DNA from: an uncultured Alphaproteobacteria bacterium
GTDB lineage: Bacteria; Pseudomonadota; Alphaproteobacteria; HIMB59; GCA-002718135
Assembly (NCBI GenBank): GCA_902623255.1
Contig: CACNSY010000008.1
Coordinates: forward strand, 1 to 64,000
Reading direction: 5' to 3'
Length of the DNA stretch: 64,000 nt
The notes below the pieces were generated by a model that ran no database searches, was not told where the DNA came from, and worked only from the letters and a program-made list of their open reading frames with translations. The position numbers and the translations under genes are program-made. Shown here piece after piece: positions 16,727-25,918 of this stretch; the first letter of the stretch is position 1; each line of letters opens with the position of its first letter.

Positions 16727-18160
16727 ATGGAAAAATATAAGAATTTTATAAATAATAAATGGATTGAAAGTGAGTCCAAAGAAACAATAAAGGTTGATGA
16801 TCCTTCAAATGGTAAAATCATTGGTGAAATTTCATGTGCAAAAAAAAATGAAGTTGATCTTGCGGTTGAAGCAGCTAAAAATTCTTATAACAGCAGAGTA
16901 CTTGTTGATATGCCTTTACTTTCAAGAGCGAAACTAATGAGAAAAATTGCAGAAGAGACAAGAAAGGTTTCAAAAGAAGGTGGTGAGCTTCTTTGTTATG
17001 AAAATGGAAAAAATATCGCTTCAGCAATTAAAGAATTCAATGATGTAGCAGATATGTTTGATTATTATGCAGGCTTAACAGATAAACTTGAGGGTAAAAC
17101 AATACCTGTTGCAAAAAATGTTTTTGATTACACAGTTTTAGAACCATTTGGTGTATCAGCACATGTTGTTCCATGGAATTTTCCATTATCAATGATTGGA
17201 AGATCACTGTCATGTTCTTTTGCTACAGGAAATTCAACAATTATAAAAACTGCAGAATTAACTCCTTTGTCCGCAACAATTTTTGCTAAAGCAATACAAA
17301 ATGCTGGTGTACCAGAAGGACTAATCAACATAATTTGTGGATATGGAAATGAAGCAGGATCTTATCTTGTATCTCATGAAGATGTAAATCACGTAGTCTT
17401 TACGGGTTCGGTCGCAACTGGAAAAAAGATACTTCATGCTTGTGCTGAGAAAGCTATACCTGCTGTTGTTGAATTAGGTGGTAAGTCAGCTGGTATAGTG
17501 TACCCTGACGCAGATCTAAAAGAAGTTTTGGAAAGTGCACGTTCAGGAATATTTAGTGTTGCAGGACAAATTTGTACAGCGATGTCTAGATTGGTAGTTC
17601 ATAAATCAATCAAGGATGAATTAGTAGATAAGCTAGTTGATATGAGTAAATCTTTAAAAATTGGACCTGGTATAGAAAAAGATACAGATCTAACTCCAGT
17701 TATATCTGAAAATCAGCTTCAAAAAGTTGAAGGTTATGCAAGATCAGGAATCCAAGAAGGAGCAGAAGCAGCATATGGTGGAAAAAGATTAGATCGTGAA
17801 GGATATTTTATGGAACCAACAGTTCTAAACAATGTTAAACAAAGTATGACTGTAGCCAGAGAAGAAATTTTTGGTCCAGTACTCTCAGTTCTTGAATATG
17901 AAGATCAAGAGGAAGCAATTGATATTGCGAATGATACTGAGTATGGTTTAGGTGCTGGTGTTTTTACAAAAGATCTAAAAAAAGCATCTTGGACCGCAAG
18001 TAAATTAGAAGCTGGTCAAGTATATGTAAATAAATGGTTCACTGGAAATCATGCAACACCTTTTGGAGGTTATAAACAATCAGGATATAGCCGTGAAAAA
18101 GGAGTGGATGGACTTAAATCTTATCTTCAAGTCAAAAATGTTGGAATTAGTTTAGGTTAA
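16727..18160 (+). CDS. Aldehyde dehydrogenase (betaine/gamma-aminobutyraldehyde-like)
   Basis: NAD-dependent ALDH, 477 aa. Motifs are HVVPWNFPLSMIGRSL, FTGSVATGKKI, the catalytic Glu in VELGGKSAGIVY and the catalytic Cys in VAGQICTAMSRLVV. The C-terminus is GGYKQSGYSREKG. It belongs to the class that includes betaine-aldehyde, gamma-aminobutyraldehyde and PuuC-like dehydrogenases; sequence alone does not choose. It is divergent from the GS-like operon across a possible operator. It ends convergently on a shared TTAA with the DadA-like oxidase. Amine catabolism is the best contextual guess. Confidence 0.9.
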   Translation: MEKYKNFINNKWIESESKETIKVDDPSNGKIIGEISCAKKNEVDLAVEAAKNSYNSRVLVDMPLLSRAKLMRKIAEETRKVSKEGGELLCYENGKNIASAIKEFNDVADMFDYYAGLTDKLEGKTIPVAKNVFDYTVLEPFGVSAHVVPWNFPLSMIGRSLSCSFATGNSTIIKTAELTPLSATIFAKAIQNAGVPEGLINIICGYGNEAGSYLVSHEDVNHVVFTGSVATGKKILHACAEKAIPAVVELGGKSAGIVYPDADLKEVLESARSGIFSVAGQICTAMSRLVVHKSIKDELVDKLVDMSKSLKIGPGIEKDTDLTPVISENQLQKVEGYARSGIQEGAEAAYGGKRLDREGYFMEPTVLNNVKQSMTVAREEIFGPVLSVLEYEDQEEAIDIANDTEYGLGAGVFTKDLKKASWTASKLEAGQVYVNKWFTGNHATPFGGYKQSGYSREKGVDGLKSYLQVKNVGISLG

Positions 18161-19386
18161 AATCGGCCAGGAGAATAAGCGCTAATATCTATATTCGGCA
18201 GTTGATCTTTTGATAAACTATCAATAATTTTTCCCGTAACAGCTCCTAAAGTCCAGCCAATATGTTGATGTCCAAATGCATAAATGACATTATTATTTTT
18301 CAGAGATTTTCCAATAACAGGTAATGAGTCAGGTAAGGTAGGCCTTCTACCCATCCATGTTGATCTTACTTCTTTTAATTGGGGCAAAACCTTTCTTGAT
18401 TGTCTCTCTATCATTTCAAGACGTTTTTTATTGGGTGGTTTATTTAAACCTGCTATTTCAACTGTACCAGCAGCTCTTATACCATCATGAATTTGTATTA
18501 AGTAAAATCCAGACTCAGACCAAGCAACGGGACGATTTATTAATTTCTCTTCAGTTTCAAATAATAGGTGATACCCTCTTTCGGTATCAAGAGGGAATTT
18601 ATCTCCAAGCATATTTGCAATTTGATTGGACCAAGCACCAGCACTTACAATTATTTTATCAAATTTAAGTTTTTTATTTTCTAAAAATAATTCTATATTT
18701 TTTTCTTTCTGTGTTAAATTTTTTATATTTTGATTTATGTAAACACCGCCTAGTTCTAAAAATTTTTTAAAAATCTTAGTACTTATTGCTAATGGATTTG
18801 TTGTGTGTCTTGATCCAGTAAAAACTTGCCCAGCAAAATAAATATCAGCTAAATTTGGTTCCAATTCCTTAACTTCATCTTTTTTTAAATTTCTTACTTT
18901 AACGTTATTATTTTTTCTAATAATGTTTGCGTATTCATAATTTTCATAAGATTTTTTTGAATCAAAAAGATAAAGATTTTCTTCATAGCTAATATATTCT
19001 TTTACATTTACATCTTGAAAAATTTCATCGTAAGATATTTGTGAGTGCTTTAATAAATTGGTGAGAGAGTTTGCTATTTCATTAACTTTTTCTTTTTTAC
19101 AGTTTTTTAAAAAACTTATTGCCCAAGGCAAGTTCTTTAAAATATAAAAAAAATCAACTGCCAAAGGTCCATCTTTTCTTAAAAGCATTGATGGTATATC
19201 CCAGATCAATCCAGGATAATTAACAGGAACATTTGCATAGTCTGCAAAAGTACAAGCATGACCAAAACTTGTCATTGAGCCAGGCTGCTCCCTGTCAATT
19301 AAAGTTACATTAAATCCAGATTTTTTTAAAAAATATGCGCTACATATACCAACTATGCCAGCACCAATAACAACAATGTTCTTCAC
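18157..19386 (-). CDS. DadA-like FAD-dependent amino acid/amine oxidoreductase
   Basis: DAO-superfamily flavoenzyme. The FAD dinucleotide motif is IVVIGAGIVGICSAYFL, followed by SFGHACTFADYANVP. The C-terminal FAD/substrate part is YAFGHQHIGWTLGAVTGK. It resembles D-amino-acid dehydrogenase DadA; PuuB-like amine oxidases share the fold. The ORF-track start (19443) would overlap the upstream permease by 53 bases. I prefer GTG at 19386 (VKNIVVIGAG), which begins right at the Rossmann strand, 4 bases after the permease stop, giving 409 aa. Being the last gene of the Pot-type transporter operon suggests that it oxidises the imported compound. Confidence 0.85.
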   Translation of the reverse strand: MKNIVVIGAGIVGICSAYFLKKSGFNVTLIDREQPGSMTSFGHACTFADYANVPVNYPGLIWDIPSMLLRKDGPLAVDFFYILKNLPWAISFLKNCKKEKVNEIANSLTNLLKHSQISYDEIFQDVNVKEYISYEENLYLFDSKKSYENYEYANIIRKNNNVKVRNLKKDEVKELEPNLADIYFAGQVFTGSRHTTNPLAISTKIFKKFLELGGVYINQNIKNLTQKEKNIELFLENKKLKFDKIIVSAGAWSNQIANMLGDKFPLDTERGYHLLFETEEKLINRPVAWSESGFYLIQIHDGIRAAGTVEIAGLNKPPNKKRLEMIERQSRKVLPQLKEVRSTWMGRRPTLPDSLPVIGKSLKNNNVIYAFGHQHIGWTLGAVTGKIIDSLSKDQLPNIDISAYSPGRF

Positions 19387-19390
19387 TGTT

Positions 19391-20287
19391 CTATCGAGGT
19401 TTAATACCTCTGAGTTTTTCAGATCTTCTTCTAAGTAGCTCAACTGTAGTTAATAAAAATATAGAAAGAAGCACTAAACAAGTAGCCATACATAAAATAA
19501 CAGGGCTAATTTCTTGTCGTATTCCGGCCCACATTTGTTTTGGAATAGTTAACTGATCAATACTAGCCATAAACATAACTATAACAACTTCATCAAACGA
19601 TGTAATAAAAGCAAATAAAGCTCCTGATATAATACCTGGTAAAATTAATGGCATAATGACTTTAAAGAATGTTCTCATTGGTTTAGCACCTAAGCTTTGA
19701 GCTGCTTTTACCATATTCATATCAAAACCAACTAATGTTGCCGTTACAGTGATTACTACAAAAGGTGTAGCAAGAGCAACATGTGCAAGAATTACACCTG
19801 TGAAAGTATAAACAAGATTTATTCTTGCATAGAAGAAGAACATTCCTGCAGCTGTTATAATTAGTGGAACAATCATTGGTGAAATTAATATAGCCATTAT
19901 CAAACCTTTATATGGCATATGAGGTCTACTTAAACCAAGAGCTGCCAGTGTTCCTAAAGCTGTAGCAATAACAGTTGCTATAATACCAATATAAAAACTA
20001 TTTACAGTACCAACCATCCACTTTGTTGAACATGGAACTGTAGAAGAAACAACATCAGCACTACAATCGCCAATCATATTTTTGTACCACCTTAATGACC
20101 AAGCTTCTGGATCAGGTGGCCAAGCTAACATTCCTTCAGTAAAAACCATAAAAGGTGAAACACTAAAAGATATTGGAATGATTGCGAATAGAGGTGCAAT
20201 TAGAAAGAAGAAAACTACCGCACAAAAGAATAAATAAAAATAGTAATAAGTTCTTTGTATAGGAGTTGCATAACTTGGAAGAGCCAT
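19391..20287 (-). CDS. PotC-type ABC transporter permease
   Basis: Inner-membrane permease, 298 aa, of the spermidine/putrescine/opine (PotBC) class. About six helices are present and the EAA loop is MVKAAQSLGAKPMRTFFKVI. A periplasmic insertion after TM1 carries two Cys (IGDCSADVVSSTVPCS) that could form a disulfide. It follows the PotB-like gene by 3 bases and pairs with it. The long TM1-TM2 loop is typical of alphaproteobacterial Pot-like systems with undefined substrates (polyamines, opines, amino compounds). Confidence 0.9.
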   Translation of the reverse strand: MALPSYATPIQRTYYYFYLFFCAVVFFFLIAPLFAIIPISFSVSPFMVFTEGMLAWPPDPEAWSLRWYKNMIGDCSADVVSSTVPCSTKWMVGTVNSFYIGIIATVIATALGTLAALGLSRPHMPYKGLIMAILISPMIVPLIITAAGMFFFYARINLVYTFTGVILAHVALATPFVVITVTATLVGFDMNMVKAAQSLGAKPMRTFFKVIMPLILPGIISGALFAFITSFDEVVIVMFMASIDQLTIPKQMWAGIRQEISPVILCMATCLVLLSIFLLTTVELLRRRSEKLRGIKPR

Positions 20288-20290
20288 TTG

Positions 20291-21568
20291 TTATCCTAAC
20301 TTTATGTTGTCTATGCCAACAATTTTATTGTACAGCCAGTACAAAATTAACATTATCCCTAGAAGTATACCTCCTAGAGCAGCGCATAATCCCCAATTGA
20401 GAGTAGTTTTTAAATGGTAAGCTATCCAACTTCCGATTAATTTACCATCTTTTCCACCAACTAATTCAGGGGTGATAAAATATCCAATCGCAAGAACAAA
20501 TACTAATAAACCGCCAGCGCTTATACCTGGAATAGTTTGTGGTAAATAAACACGCCAAAATGCCATTGCAGGTTTAGCGCCTAGGTTTTGAGCTGCTCTC
20601 ATATGACTTTTTGGAATTACTCTCATCACACTGTACAAGGGTAAAATCATAAAAGGTAATAAAATTTGAGTCATAGCTATTAAAGTACCTGTTTCATTAT
20701 AAACCATTTGTAATCGACCCTCATCACTTACAATACCTAACCAAACTAATATTCCGTTTATAACTCCATTTTGTTGAAGCATTACAATCCATGCTGTTGT
20801 CCTAACAAGTAATGAAGTCCAAAACGGAAGTAAAACAAAAATCATTAAAAGATTACTATATCTTAAAGGTAAATTTGCTAACAAATGTGCAACAGGAAAA
20901 CCAAGTATTAAACAAAAAATTGTTACGTAAACACTTACTTTGAAAGTTCTAAACCAAGTTTTAATATACATTCGCCTTCTTTCATCCTGTAAGACAACAT
21001 CACCATCTTCGCTATATGTTCTATCAACTGCATTCCAATAATAAATTGATGATCTATCGTTTACCATTTGGTTAAAAGAGTACCAGTAAGTTGGATCGCC
21101 CCAGAACTTATTTATTTTGATAAATGTCTCTTTATATGAAACTGGTTCTTCACCTTTTTTTACAATTTTTTTTATTTCTCTAGTGGTTTTTTTAATTAAA
21201 CTTTTCCAACCAGATTTAGCATAATTCATTCTTGTTAGAGCTTTACCTATTTGTCTCTTATCTCCATTGGCTAATTCAAAAAAAAGACTTTTATATACTT
21301 CTTCTGGAGGTAGTTCGTCAGCTGCTTTATCCCAGTTTTTGTATTCTTTAAAAGTATTAGGAAAAACTGAATTAATTTGACTGTCATCAATACTTCTAAG
21401 AAGCATGTCGCCAATTGGCATTACAAAAGTAACGACAATAAAAAAAAGTAAAGGAAAGACTAAAAGAAAAGCTCTCAGTTTATTTCTTCTTTCAGCTTTT
21501 CGCAAACTTTGTTTGAGTGGAACTCCGTCCGTAGTTAATAATTCAGCAGTAGAAATAGTAACCTCCAA
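20291..21568 (-). CDS. PotB-type ABC transporter permease with long periplasmic insertion
   Basis: Inner-membrane permease, about 421-425 aa, against about 285 for E. coli PotB. The extra length is a hydrophilic, presumably periplasmic segment of about 160 residues between TM1 (LLVFPLLFFIVVTFVMP on the upstream side) and TM2, rich in Lys and Trp/Tyr. The core is standard, with the EAA loop MRAAQNLGAKPAMAFWRVYL. The start is uncertain. The ORF begins at TTG 21568, but the strong ribosome site GGAGG (21566-21562) lies inside those first codons. That positions ATT at 21556 (ISTAELL) as the likely initiator. A hairpin followed by T residues lies just upstream, separating this gene from the binding-protein gene. 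Confidence 0.88.
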   Translation of the reverse strand: MEVTISTAELLTTDGVPLKQSLRKAERRNKLRAFLLVFPLLFFIVVTFVMPIGDMLLRSIDDSQINSVFPNTFKEYKNWDKAADELPPEEVYKSLFFELANGDKRQIGKALTRMNYAKSGWKSLIKKTTREIKKIVKKGEEPVSYKETFIKINKFWGDPTYWYSFNQMVNDRSSIYYWNAVDRTYSEDGDVVLQDERRRMYIKTWFRTFKVSVYVTIFCLILGFPVAHLLANLPLRYSNLLMIFVLLPFWTSLLVRTTAWIVMLQQNGVINGILVWLGIVSDEGRLQMVYNETGTLIAMTQILLPFMILPLYSVMRVIPKSHMRAAQNLGAKPAMAFWRVYLPQTIPGISAGGLLVFVLAIGYFITPELVGGKDGKLIGSWIAYHLKTTLNWGLCAALGGILLGIMLILYWLYNKIVGIDNIKLG

Positions 21569-21570
21569 AT

Positions 21571-21597
21571 AAAAAAGGCGAGATAATTCTCGCCTTT
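21571..21597 (-). terminator. Intrinsic terminator or attenuator between binding-protein and permease genes
   Basis: On the minus strand AAAGGCGAGA, loop ATTA and TCTCGCCTTT pair over 10 bases and run into six T residues. The hairpin lies 31 bases after the binding-protein stop and directly before the GGAGG of the PotB-like gene. It would let most transcripts end after the binding protein while some read through, giving binding protein in excess over the permeases, as is common in ABC operons. The stem is unusually GC-rich for this DNA. Confidence 0.8.
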
Positions 21598-21628
21598 AGA
21601 TTAAATTACAAAATTTAATTTATCAAGC

Positions 21629-22732
21629 TTAGTTGCCCATCCATGCAGCATAACGCTCTCCAATTTCAGCACCGTAATCTGCCCACCATTGTGGATCACT
21701 TACGATTGAAACTGCTAAACGTTCTGGTGTATTAGGCATGTGAGGCATAATATCAACACCTCCTGGTCCCCAAGGCTCATTGTTTTCAATGATTGGAATA
21801 CCAGATGCTCTCATTGGTCCATATGTAATATATTTAGCTTGTTCAGCTTGTGCTTCAGGAGTTGAAGCATGCATCATAAAGTCAATAGCTGCATCTCTAT
21901 TAGGAGCTCCAGCAGTTAGACAAAGATACTCTTGGTCTAAAACCTGACCTTCCCAAATATACTCAAAGTTTTCACCTTCAGCTAAGTTTGCTGCACCTAC
22001 ACGACCGTTATATGCAATAGCCATAATAACTTCACCACTTTTTACTAACTCAAGTGGTTGTGAACCAGCTGACCAGAATACAACATCGTCTTTGATTCTA
22101 TCTAAAACTTCAAATGCTCTATCAATAGCACCTGTTTGATTAGCTAAAACTGTAGGTACTGCATTTGGTTTTACACCATCAGCTACCATAGCTTTTTCAA
22201 TTATACCTGTTGCCCAAGTATGAATACCTCTTTTACCAGGAAATTTTTCTGTATCAAAAAAGTCTGCCATACTGTCTGGTTTTTCACCAGGGAATGCATC
22301 TGGGTCATAAAATACAACGTATGTCCAAAAGATTTGTGGTACACAACAGTCCCAACCAGAATGGTATTCAAGACCATTATTTTCCATATCTTCTAACATT
22401 GATTCACCATCAGGGCCTGGAGTTGATAATTCAGCAATTTCAGAAGAAATATCTTCAAATAGACCTTCATCACAACCCGTGATTGCATCAGATGGTAAAA
22501 CGTCTACTAAATCCCATACAACGTTTCCACTTTCAACTTGTGCTCTAACTTCTCCTAATCCTCCATTATAGTTCTCAAAAACGATTGAGCTAGGATCAGA
22601 ATATGTATCAGCATAAGCTTTTTGTTGACTTTCTGTATAAGCACCACCCCATGATGCAACCGTTACAGCGCTAGCTGCAAAAGGAGCAAAGACAAGTGAC
22701 ACAAATAAGAAGGCTTTTAAAAATTTAGACAT
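21629..22732 (-). CDS. PotD-like extracellular solute-binding protein
   Basis: Periplasmic binding protein (SBP_bac_8/PotD type), 367 aa. It has a clear Sec signal peptide, MSKFLKAFLFVSLVFAPFAASA, with a probable cleavage before VTVASWGG. The mature protein starts in the family way (VASWGGAYTESQQKAY). Paired cysteines (SGWDCCVPQIFW, plus ITGCDEG and YLCLTAG) are notable. The gene is visibly less AT-rich than its neighbours, as expected of a highly expressed binding protein. It has the best Shine-Dalgarno in the region (AGGAGG), a 14-base palindrome upstream and an intrinsic terminator downstream. Ligand unknown; polyamine, opine or amino compound by class. Confidence 0.92.
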   Translation of the reverse strand: MSKFLKAFLFVSLVFAPFAASAVTVASWGGAYTESQQKAYADTYSDPSSIVFENYNGGLGEVRAQVESGNVVWDLVDVLPSDAITGCDEGLFEDISSEIAELSTPGPDGESMLEDMENNGLEYHSGWDCCVPQIFWTYVVFYDPDAFPGEKPDSMADFFDTEKFPGKRGIHTWATGIIEKAMVADGVKPNAVPTVLANQTGAIDRAFEVLDRIKDDVVFWSAGSQPLELVKSGEVIMAIAYNGRVGAANLAEGENFEYIWEGQVLDQEYLCLTAGAPNRDAAIDFMMHASTPEAQAEQAKYITYGPMRASGIPIIENNEPWGPGGVDIMPHMPNTPERLAVSIVSDPQWWADYGAEIGERYAAWMGN

Positions 22733-22738
22733 ATATAT

Positions 22739-22771
22739 CCTCCTATTTTTAATTATTTAATCTTAAGATTA
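22739..22771 (-). promoter_or_regulatory. Perfect Shine-Dalgarno and 14-base palindrome ahead of the binding-protein gene
   Basis: AGGAGG (22744-22739) sits 6 bases before the ATG at 22732, far stronger than most ribosome sites in this window. TAATCTTAAGATTA (22758-22771) is a perfect 14-base palindrome 26-39 bases before the ATG and could be an operator. No convincing -35/-10 pair was found. Confidence 0.5.
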
Positions 22772-22863
22772 TGTCCGTAATGGTGGTGTAATAACATGTC
22801 GTTAAATGAAAAAAAAGAGGTAAAAATAAAAAATTTCGGCCAAATACCGATAAAAAAATAGAT

Positions 22864-23952
22864 TTAAATATCTAGTGCTCTAACATCCTCGGAATCCCAG
22901 CTTAAATTAAGTTGATCTCCTTCTTTATGACTAAAACTTCCTTCATTAGGGACTTTTACTATAAACTCATTATTTCCACAAACATCAAGCCTAGCTCTAA
23001 TATGATCACCTAGGTAAATTAATTCTTCAATTTTTCCTGAAAAATTGTTTGAGCCAGAAGTAGAACTGTCTATTGAAACACGTTCTGGTCTAATAGATAG
23101 TTGAGTTTTTTCTCCAACTTCATTCACATTAATTTTTAACGCTTTCACCATTCCAAAACCACCATCTAATTCAACAGTACATGACGAACCATTTACTTCT
23201 TTAACAACACCATTTAATGTATTATTTTCACCTATAAATTTAGCAACAAAAGAATTTTCAGGTTTTTCATACAAAATATCAGGAGTAGATAATTGTTGTA
23301 CTACACCATCATTGAATACTGCAATTCTGTTGGACATTGTTAATGCTTCACTTTGATCATGTGTAACATAGACAACTGTTATACCAATCCTATCATGAAT
23401 ATGTTTGATTTCGTATTGCATCTGTTCACGCAAATTCTTATCAAGTGCACCTAAAGGCTCATCCATTAATACAAGGCGTGGTTCAAATACAAGTGCTCTA
23501 GCCAAAGCAACTCTTTGTTGTTGTCCACCAGATAATTGAGCAGGAAATCTAGTACCAAAATTACCTAACTCAACCATATCAAGAGCTTTCTGCACTTTTT
23601 CTTTAATATCTGGTTTTGAAATTTTTCTTACTTCTAGAGGGAATGATAAATTTTCTGCAACAGTCATGTGGGGAAATAAAGCATAGTTTTGAAATACCAT
23701 TCCAATTTCTCTTTCATAAGGAGGTATTTTACTTATTGGTTTAGTATCTAAAAATATTTCACCGTTTGTAGGTGTTTCAAAACCAGCTAACATCATCAAA
23801 GTTGTTGTTTTACCTGATCCTGATGGACCCAACATTGTTACAAACTCACCCTTAGCAATATCCAAGTTTAAGTTTTTTACTACTAGTACTTCTCCATCAT
23901 AACTTTTATCGATCTTTTCAAATTTAACGAAACTTTGAGATGCGTCATTCAT
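22864..23952 (-). CDS. PotA-type ABC transporter ATP-binding protein
   Basis: ATPase of the Pot-type importer, 362 aa from ATG 23952 (MNDASQSFVKFEK). The ORF-track start 23994 adds 14 residues not expected in the family. Walker A is GPSGSGKTTTLMMLAG, the Q-loop VFQNYALFPHMTV, the ABC signature LSGGQQQRVALARAL, Walker B VLMDEPLGALD, and the H-loop VTHDQSEA. A TOBE_2 domain (about 285-360) follows. It is first in the potA-potD-potB-potC-dadA-like order on the minus strand. A 131-base gap separates it from the binding protein, with only a weak 4-base hairpin plus T-run after its stop. Confidence 0.93.
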   Translation of the reverse strand: MNDASQSFVKFEKIDKSYDGEVLVVKNLNLDIAKGEFVTMLGPSGSGKTTTLMMLAGFETPTNGEIFLDTKPISKIPPYEREIGMVFQNYALFPHMTVAENLSFPLEVRKISKPDIKEKVQKALDMVELGNFGTRFPAQLSGGQQQRVALARALVFEPRLVLMDEPLGALDKNLREQMQYEIKHIHDRIGITVVYVTHDQSEALTMSNRIAVFNDGVVQQLSTPDILYEKPENSFVAKFIGENNTLNGVVKEVNGSSCTVELDGGFGMVKALKINVNEVGEKTQLSIRPERVSIDSSTSGSNNFSGKIEELIYLGDHIRARLDVCGNNEFIVKVPNEGSFSHKEGDQLNLSWDSEDVRALDI

Positions 23953-24017
23953 AATATATTTTGTAATGAAGCTTGAATAACTGCATGAAAACAAATAGTC
24001 AAAAGTTAATTTAAAAA

Positions 24018-24881
24018 ATGTTCATATTTGGAGTTATTTTTGCTTTAGTTGCTGGAATTTTGTTTGGCTTAATTGGCCCTACTACAAAAATAGCATATAA
24101 TTCAGGCGCCTCTGTAGCATTAACTATTTTTTTACGTTACGCAGTTGCCTCGATAATTATATTACCTTTTATCCCTTATCAAAAGAATCTATTAGAAATT
24201 TTTAAAAAGAACCTAAAATACTTTTTATCTATTTCAGCGGGTTCAATATTATTAACGCTTGGATTATTGACTTCAGTTATATTTATTGAAGTTAGTTTAA
24301 CAATTCTTATTTTTTGCCTCTATCCAATATATGTTCTTTTATTTTCTATTATTGTCGATAAAGAAAAAATTTCATTAACTGTAAAGATTCTCTTTTTTGT
24401 TACATTTTTAGGAATTGTTTTAGTTATAGGACCATCTTTTAAAGTCATAAATATAGTAGGTATTCTTTTAGCTTTTCTTGCTTCACTTGGATCAACTAGT
24501 ATGATTATAGTAAATCAAAAAATGTCTATTAAAGGTATTTCACCAATACCAATTAATATCTTTATAAATGTTTTTAATACTTTTTTCTTCTTTGTAATAT
24601 TAAAAATATTTTTTTCTTTAAATTTTAATTTTGATATCAATATTTATCTTTTAATTTTAATTCCTTCGGTATGTTATAGCTTTGCACTTTTGTCACAATT
24701 AATTGCTATCCCAAAGATTGGACAATCATATACTGCTTTATTTTTGTATTTAGAACCAGTGGTAGGTGTTCTTGGGGCTGTTTTTTTATTAAATGAAAAT
24801 TTAGAAACTTATCAAATGATTGGTGCTTCGATTGTAATAATAAGTTTACTATCAGCTTCTTTTATTAGTAGTAGAAACTAA
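24018..24881 (+). CDS. EamA/DMT-superfamily transporter
   Basis: Ten-helix drug/metabolite-type transporter, 287 aa, with two EamA repeats (about 5-135 and 145-283). The first repeat starts VIFALVAGILFGLIGPTTKIAY. The C-terminal repeat contains YTALFLYLEPVVGVLGAVFLLNE, the usual final pair of helices. Probably exports an amino acid or other small metabolite at the inner membrane; the substrate cannot be told. It is divergent from potA (65 bases) and ends convergently on a shared CTAA with the dipeptidase. Confidence 0.9.
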   Translation: MFIFGVIFALVAGILFGLIGPTTKIAYNSGASVALTIFLRYAVASIIILPFIPYQKNLLEIFKKNLKYFLSISAGSILLTLGLLTSVIFIEVSLTILIFCLYPIYVLLFSIIVDKEKISLTVKILFFVTFLGIVLVIGPSFKVINIVGILLAFLASLGSTSMIIVNQKMSIKGISPIPINIFINVFNTFFFFVILKIFFSLNFNFDINIYLLILIPSVCYSFALLSQLIAIPKIGQSYTALFLYLEPVVGVLGAVFLLNENLETYQMIGASIVIISLLSASFISSRN

Positions 24882-25864
24882 AATTGATTTTTCATGAAGT
24901 TAAACCAATTCTGACCTATTATTTTTGTAGAAACTTTTTCTGGAATATTATTTTCACACATTAAATAAAATAAATTATTTAAGTCACTTGGTTGCTTATA
25001 CCAACTTGGTAACTTAGGCCATTTTGGATTTTTATCTTTTGATTCTCCATAGTCGATATTTTTGCTCCACTTTCCATTTCTCATCCACATAACTACATCG
25101 TCAGACCAATTTAAACAAAGATCAGACCCTATTCCAATATTGTCTTCACCAATTAGGTTTACAAGCTCCTTAATCATTTCACAAAAATCTTCTATAGTAC
25201 AATCACCTAAATTTTTAAGATGGTAAGGATATAAACTTAACCCAATAAAACCATTTTTTTTAACAAGTTTTTGTAAAATATCAGTATCAATGTTTCTTTT
25301 AGATTTATGAAAGAAATTTGGGTTAGCATGAGAAATTGCCACAGGTTTATTTGAGACTTCAATAGCATCAAGACAAGTTTGCTTTCCTGCATGACTTAAA
25401 TCTACAATCATGCCAAGTCTATTCATTTCTTCAATAACAGCTTTTCCAAATCGTGAAACACCTGAGTCTTTAGGTTCAAAACATCCTCCAGCGAGTGGGG
25501 TTTGATTATTATAGGTGAGTTGCATAAATCTTACACCTGCTTCAAAAAATTTTTCAATTAAAAATATATCATTCGCAATAGGAGCAGAATTTTGAAAACC
25601 AAAAATAATTGCAACTTTATTATTTTTTTTAGAATCCAAAATATCTTTGGTAGTTTTTGCGTGAGCAATAATATCATGATGTTCTTTAAAAAGACGGTGC
25701 CAATAATTTATTTTTTCAAAAGACTCTTCAGTATTTTCCCAATACACTAATGTCGCATGAATTGCAGTTAATCCAGCTTGGTGGGCATTTTCAAATAATT
25801 CCCTATTCCAGTTACAATATTCCAATCCATCAATTAGAAGTATATCTTCACTTATTTTTGACAT
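24878..25864 (-). CDS. Membrane dipeptidase-like peptidase (M19)
   Basis: Renal-dipeptidase family (peptidase M19) zinc hydrolase, 328 aa, TIM-barrel fold. Visible family parts are LLIDGLEYCN at the start (the usual DGHxD is altered), a central Glu region, GMIVDLSHAGKQTCLDAI with the conserved His, KPVAISHANPN with the next metal His, and the C-terminal Asp in NIGIGSDLCLNW. The first metal-binding HxD of canonical M19 enzymes appears as DGLEYCN, so one site may be changed. No signal peptide is seen, so it is likely cytoplasmic. Such genes often sit with Pot/opine-type transporters and may hydrolyse imported dipeptide-like or opine compounds. Confidence 0.82.
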   Translation of the reverse strand: MSKISEDILLIDGLEYCNWNRELFENAHQAGLTAIHATLVYWENTEESFEKINYWHRLFKEHHDIIAHAKTTKDILDSKKNNKVAIIFGFQNSAPIANDIFLIEKFFEAGVRFMQLTYNNQTPLAGGCFEPKDSGVSRFGKAVIEEMNRLGMIVDLSHAGKQTCLDAIEVSNKPVAISHANPNFFHKSKRNIDTDILQKLVKKNGFIGLSLYPYHLKNLGDCTIEDFCEMIKELVNLIGEDNIGIGSDLCLNWSDDVVMWMRNGKWSKNIDYGESKDKNPKWPKLPSWYKQPSDLNNLFYLMCENNIPEKVSTKIIGQNWFNFMKNQF

Positions 25865-25866
25865 AG

Positions 25867-25884
25867 ATTAATACTTCTATTAAT
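25867..25884. promoter_or_regulatory. Short inverted repeat in a divergent intergenic region
   Basis: ATTAATA-CTTC-TATTAAT is a perfect 7-base inverted repeat immediately upstream of the dipeptidase start and 34 bases before the plus-strand gene at 25919. It might be an operator, but its pure A/T arms make chance likely. Confidence 0.25.
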
Positions 25885-25918
25885 GAAAAAACCAAAATTA
25901 ACTATAGATATTTAATAA

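Noticed and set aside
18284-18668. Two plus-strand ORFs of 68 and 103 aa
   Set aside because: Antisense to the DadA-like gene, no ribosome site or recognisable protein.
22816-22850. Possible terminator after potA (TCGG-N7-CCGA followed by T residues)
   Set aside because: Only a 4-base stem; too weak to list, though the T-run is real.
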